Below the pieces are notes generated by a model. The model had not been told where the DNA came from. It was given only the letters and a program-made list of their open reading frames with translations, and made no database searches. A DNA stretch of 64,000 bases, from contig JAVHKY010000024.1 of NCBI GenBank assembly GCA_035079385.1, forward strand, positions 6,634,001 through 6,698,000, written 5' to 3'. The DNA comes from Aspidiotus rigidus. Its lineage: Eukaryota > Arthropoda > Insecta > Hemiptera > Diaspididae. Below are positions 60,300-64,000 of the stretch, piece by piece. How positions within the stretch are numbered: position 1 is the stretch's first letter; each line of letters begins with the position of its first letter. The translations under genes and the position numbers were made by a program.

Positions 60300-62366
60300 T
60301 ATACAATGCAGAAAGTTGTTTGTTCTCTTATACCTTGAGAACCACTTGACCTAACGACTTGAAATTTTTGCCACATATTCGTCTTATTCAGGAGTAAATT
60401 TCAGCTCCTATAGAAAGAGGTCCTTATTAAAATTTGTGCCTCCGTTGTGTGTGGCTGTACGCGATAATAGTCGGAGAGTGAAAAAGAACAGGATAGAGAA
60501 TCATCTGCAGCAAATACGATTTTATCCAGCTCATGCGCACTGACGCGAAACGAAGAATACAGTATAGAGTCGACAGTCGTTCCTATGAGCAAAAAATTTT
60601 ATCCTCTTTCCTCTGTTTTCGCTGAAACTCCAAAGTAAATAAAATAAAGATGAGACTTATTTCACCAAAAAAAGTTTAAAAGTCTGATAACACTGGTAGA
60701 ATTCGTCATGTCATCCGGTTTCACCTTTTTGTGAATGGCGGAGTGGAACTGGCGAAAAACTTCATTTAATTTCATGAGAATGTGTGTACAAAATAAACGC
60801 ATTTGCGAGCTCCCAACTACGCTCAACTCGGGTATTCAAAGCTGTCCTCCTTATTCAACCAACAATCTTTGAACACGATGCGCCTCATAGCGAGTGCAAA
60901 GCACGAGCCCGTGTAAGCGCCGTAGCGATAGCGCCTCGCACTTTACATTAAGCCCAGTGTAATGGAGGCTGTAGGTATGTTGGTTGGGCTTAGTATAAAT
61001 AGGCTGAAGTCGAAATTTGCTCATGTTCTAAAGTAGGTTAAGGTCATGAATGACGTCACGAATGTAGGACGTAGACACGAGCAAAAATATATGGTTTTTT
61101 CCCTGATTTCATCAATTTCTATAGCCTCTATTTAAATGTACTCCCCGTACGTCCAAAGGTCAAGCTACTGTTTTTTGTTCTGAATACGATATTCATAAAC
61201 ACCATAAACAAACCTTGCCTAAATGTACACATTGAAAAGACCTGTGACTATGGAAATGTCGACCAAAGTCACTTTCACTGACTCCTACTTTGTTCTTGAA
61301 TCATGAAAGACAGCACTTACATTTCCTTTCCTTTCCTTTTCCTTTTTTTTTTCTCAAGAGGCGCTTTTGAATGAATATTTCAATTATTGATTGCCTTGCC
61401 CTAGATATGACTCAGTGAAAACAGATACCATCTGACTAATCTCTGCATGTTGTAACATGTTGTAACCGAAATGGATCTTCCATCTGCGCATACACTCAAA
61501 ATATTTTCAACGGAATTTCGTCTCTCCCTAGAAATTAGGTAATTCGAAATTTTCAAAAATGAGTTTTCTGTCTCGATTACGTTTATCTATTTGTATTTGA
61601 AACTGCGTACGTACCGGTACGATTCAAGTCAACTACCTAGATCTGAACGCTGATAGGACGATTCGGATGTTGAAATCTTAATCGTGCCCTTGATAAAAGT
61701 AGGCTTTTCCTTCGATAAACAGTCAATCATACTGATTGCGAATGATGTAATTTTTTTACGTATGAGTTGATTACAATTCGAGGAGAAGTTCGTTGTCATT
61801 TCAAGTGTTCGGTACAAGAAAACTACGTACCTATTTTCAATGTACACCATGTACTTGTGCACCTTAATTATGAGTTCCGTTTCTTTGGTGGTCAGTTGCG
61901 TCGATATAAACGTTGTTGTCAGAATACCCCTGGTTTGGGTCTTGAATGCCCAACGCGCAGTTGTTTGAAATGCAAGTTATTGATTGCTGAAGGAATTAAT
62001 AGCTCTAACAAAGTACGTAAGTAAATCAACGTCACAAAAACCTATAATTACGTCACTCTTCTACGTAGATACCTAGCATAATTTTGATGAAGTCAGAGAA
62101 TTACAGGACCCTATATTTGAAGGAATATCCAAAAGTAGGAACACAAGGCCTGTTTTCATCTCTCGCTAATTAATATTCTTCTCTTAAAAATTCCCGTTTT
62201 CTCTGTTCAGGTAAATTGGATACAAATCGACTTCAGTATTGTCATCTATAATTTTCCGCTATTTTGGCCATTCTGGTCAACTTTTCGGTTCAGAATCCGA
62301 TCCGACACTGAGATCATATGAGAGCGGCGAAGAAAGTTTTGAAATTACGCAATCAAATCGGGAGAC
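60300..62366. other. Intergenic upstream of the SLC46-like gene
   Basis: No exon recognised. TGACGTCA at 61051-61058. CTTTCCTTTCC simple repeat near 61325. The frame at 61767-62024 is Cys-rich but has no linked splice sites or family match. Confidence 0.5.
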
Positions 62367-64000
62367 ATGATGACAGCGATAATTAATTTTTTCAAACTTG
62401 AAAAAAGTTCATCTAAATGGAGAAGGAAGACTTATGCCATAGAGCCTTTCATATTTTTATCGTTGGTAGCCAGAAGTGCATTCCGTAAGTCTCAATCGTT
62501 AATTTTTAATAGGCCTACCTAATACCTACCTATAGTTGCAATCCGTGTTCTTTACTCGAGTATTATTTTCCACCCCCTTAGAGGGAATACAAACAAACAC
62601 TATCGAGGTGCAATATTGTAAGGCGTTGTTGGGTATTAAGGACGAAGGTGTATGCCTTAATACGTCTGCGCCTTACTTTCCGGAAGTACAGACATTCACA
62701 TCGAACTTTTGGATCTTACGTTCTTGTACCAGATTAATAGTACCATTCGTATGTTCATTATTTTTGGGCCCGTGGAGTGACACACACGGTCGAAAACCGC
62801 TATTACTGTTTGGAGCTGGCGGTGAGTTCGTGAATCCTTTAAACTCGTACCCGATTGATAAAATAATCGAAATCTGAAGCACGAATTGTTTGATTTCAGG
62901 ATTTCTTTTGGCATTCATACTATGGACGTTTTTTAGCGACTCAAATTTGCATCCTTACTATCTCCTTGTTTCCGATATTCCACTAGCAATTACCGGAGGT
63001 AAAATGATGATGGTTCTTGCTGTTTACTGCTACATTTGTGATATCACAACTTTGGAAAATCGTGCTACTCGGTACTCCACCTCACAAACTACTCGCTTTC
63101 TCTTTTTGAAAAATGTAATTTTTGGATCTTCCGGCCGTATTTAGGTTATCTTTGACGCAAACGGTTGTTTACTCGGGTCATTTTATCGGCACTCTATTAG
63201 CCCCGTATCTGAGACAAGTCAGCTACAAGTTCGCTTACTCTACGTGCTCGACGATCATGTTGATCAGTTTTTTATACATTCATTTTCTTCTGGAGGAATC
63301 TGTGGTTAGATCTGAGGTAAGTGTATGTAGTAGTAACCAAATCTTTATAATTAGATTAAATTTCTGAGACTCTAGACGTCGTAATACAATGGTGATAGTG
63401 AGTGACTTCAGATTTTGTGTCAGATAATTTAAATAATTAATGACACGTCGATGACCGGAATAAGAATTTGAGCAGATTTTTGAAGTTTTCAAAAGAAGCA
63501 CTGAATTAATTTCATAACCTCATTGAAATAATGGACAATATTAAGTATAGATTAGGCCTATTAAATAGTTCATAAAATTTTACTATATAGTTGACGTCAT
63601 TGAGGTAACGAGGTTCAATATTCTTTTCTTGGCTTTACCATTCAAAAATCAACGATTCGACTTGTAAAATAATTTCTCTTCCTTCATTAGCAGTTACGTA
63701 ATCAATGAAATCTACTTTTTTAATTTTTACTCATTTATTCTATGAGATAGAAATGACGTGATAAATCTTGACCAAATACTCATTGAGAAAACTCCTCGCG
63801 TAGCAAATTTTGACTTGTTTTACCATATGCAGCTCCTTTTTTTTAATAATCATTATTAACGGTAGGAAGCTTTGCATAATAATTTACTTGTTTACCCATT
63901 TCTTGGAAAGAAAAACGGATCGTGTAAAAATAATTTTTTGCCCACGTCAAGACCTTAAATGCGTTAGAAAATATGGTTTCAGCTCTTCAAGTTATATAAT
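62367..64000 (+). CDS. SLC46 / proton-coupled folate transporter-like MFS carrier (3' partial)
   Basis: Plasma- or lysosomal-membrane solute carrier. Exons 62367-62484, 62582-62821, 62900-63071, 63145-63316 and 63983-64000 (continuing) join with consistent phases (1,1,2,0) to give the first 240 residues. The start MMTAIINFFKLEK precedes WRRKTYAIEPFIFLSLVARS, the first transmembrane helix with the TxEP motif of the family. A loop with two Cys (C52, C64) and EVQTFTSNFWILRSCTRLIV follows, then MFS motif A GPWSDTHGRKP (residues 102-112), helices GFLLAFILWTFFS and KMMMVLAVYCYICD, then ENRATRLSLTQTVVYSGHFI and a further helix. LFKLYN opens the central loop. Exon 2 starts at 62582 because TTTTCCACCCCCTTAG alone restores the frame. 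Intron 3 is only 73 nt. No disruption seen. Substrate cannot be inferred. Confidence 0.88.
63317..63982. other. Intron 4 of the SLC46-like gene
   Basis: 666-bp intron with a GTAAGT donor and a TATGGTTTCAG acceptor. TGACGTCA at 63592-63599. Nothing else recognised. Confidence 0.75.

Noticed and set aside
61767..62024. Cys-rich 85-codon frame upstream of the SLC46-like gene
   Set aside because: No signal peptide, no regular Cys pattern, no splice signals linking it to other exons.

Overview
This is eukaryotic nuclear DNA. It is AT-rich and dense in introns with GT/AG splice sites, poly(A) signals, non-LTR retrotransposons, Penelope-like elements, tRNA-derived SINEs and minisatellites. The encoded proteins (a Spatzle-type cystine knot, LRPPRC/bsf, SF3A3/noisette, a cathepsin B without the occluding-loop histidines, an SLC46-type carrier) point to an insect. 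A sternorrhynchan hemipteran such as a scale insect or mealybug is my best guess, from the general look of the genes and repeats; that rank is inference.

Layout. 1-19.5 kb is gene-poor. It holds a 45-bp minisatellite element (4.4-4.8 kb), a jockey-like LINE broken by Penelope-like element (PLE) sequence with a possible hammerhead-like 3' motif (8.3-11.1 kb), and scattered SINE pieces. 19.5-20.8 kb is a Spatzle-like secreted ligand gene (+). 20.8-26.6 kb is non-coding apart from unrecognised coding-like pieces (-), a clean TA-flanked MITE and a LINE fragment (-). 26.6-33.4 kb is a 20-exon LRPPRC/bsf homologue (-). It can be assembled to 1,388 codons with every splice phase consistent, but carries one in-frame TAG at codon 339. 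34.35-37.94 kb is a complete 12-exon SF3A3 gene (+, 501 aa) with a GC-AG intron, head to head with LRPPRC. 38.6-40.8 kb is a 6-exon cathepsin B-like protease (+, 345 aa). 42.6-48.1 kb is the 3' part of an unrecognised low-complexity, probably secreted protein gene (-), with a PLE fragment in its intron. 48.1-51.8 kb is a LINE split by a 2.5-kb composite insertion that includes a 168-bp tandem repeat. 53.9-56.6 kb has SINEs and a 45-bp minisatellite in alternating orientations. 62.4-64 kb is the 5' part of an SLC46/proton-coupled folate transporter-like gene (+), which runs off the window.

The host genes do not form an operon-like unit. LRPPRC acts in mitochondrial mRNA stability, SF3A3 in the U2 snRNP, cathepsin B in lysosomal or gut proteolysis, and Spatzle in Toll signalling. 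The points most worth checking are the single stop codon in LRPPRC, the altered cathepsin B occluding loop, the basic tail on the Spatzle-like protein, the inverted 45-bp minisatellite family and the marked excess of TGACGTCA palindromes in the repeats.
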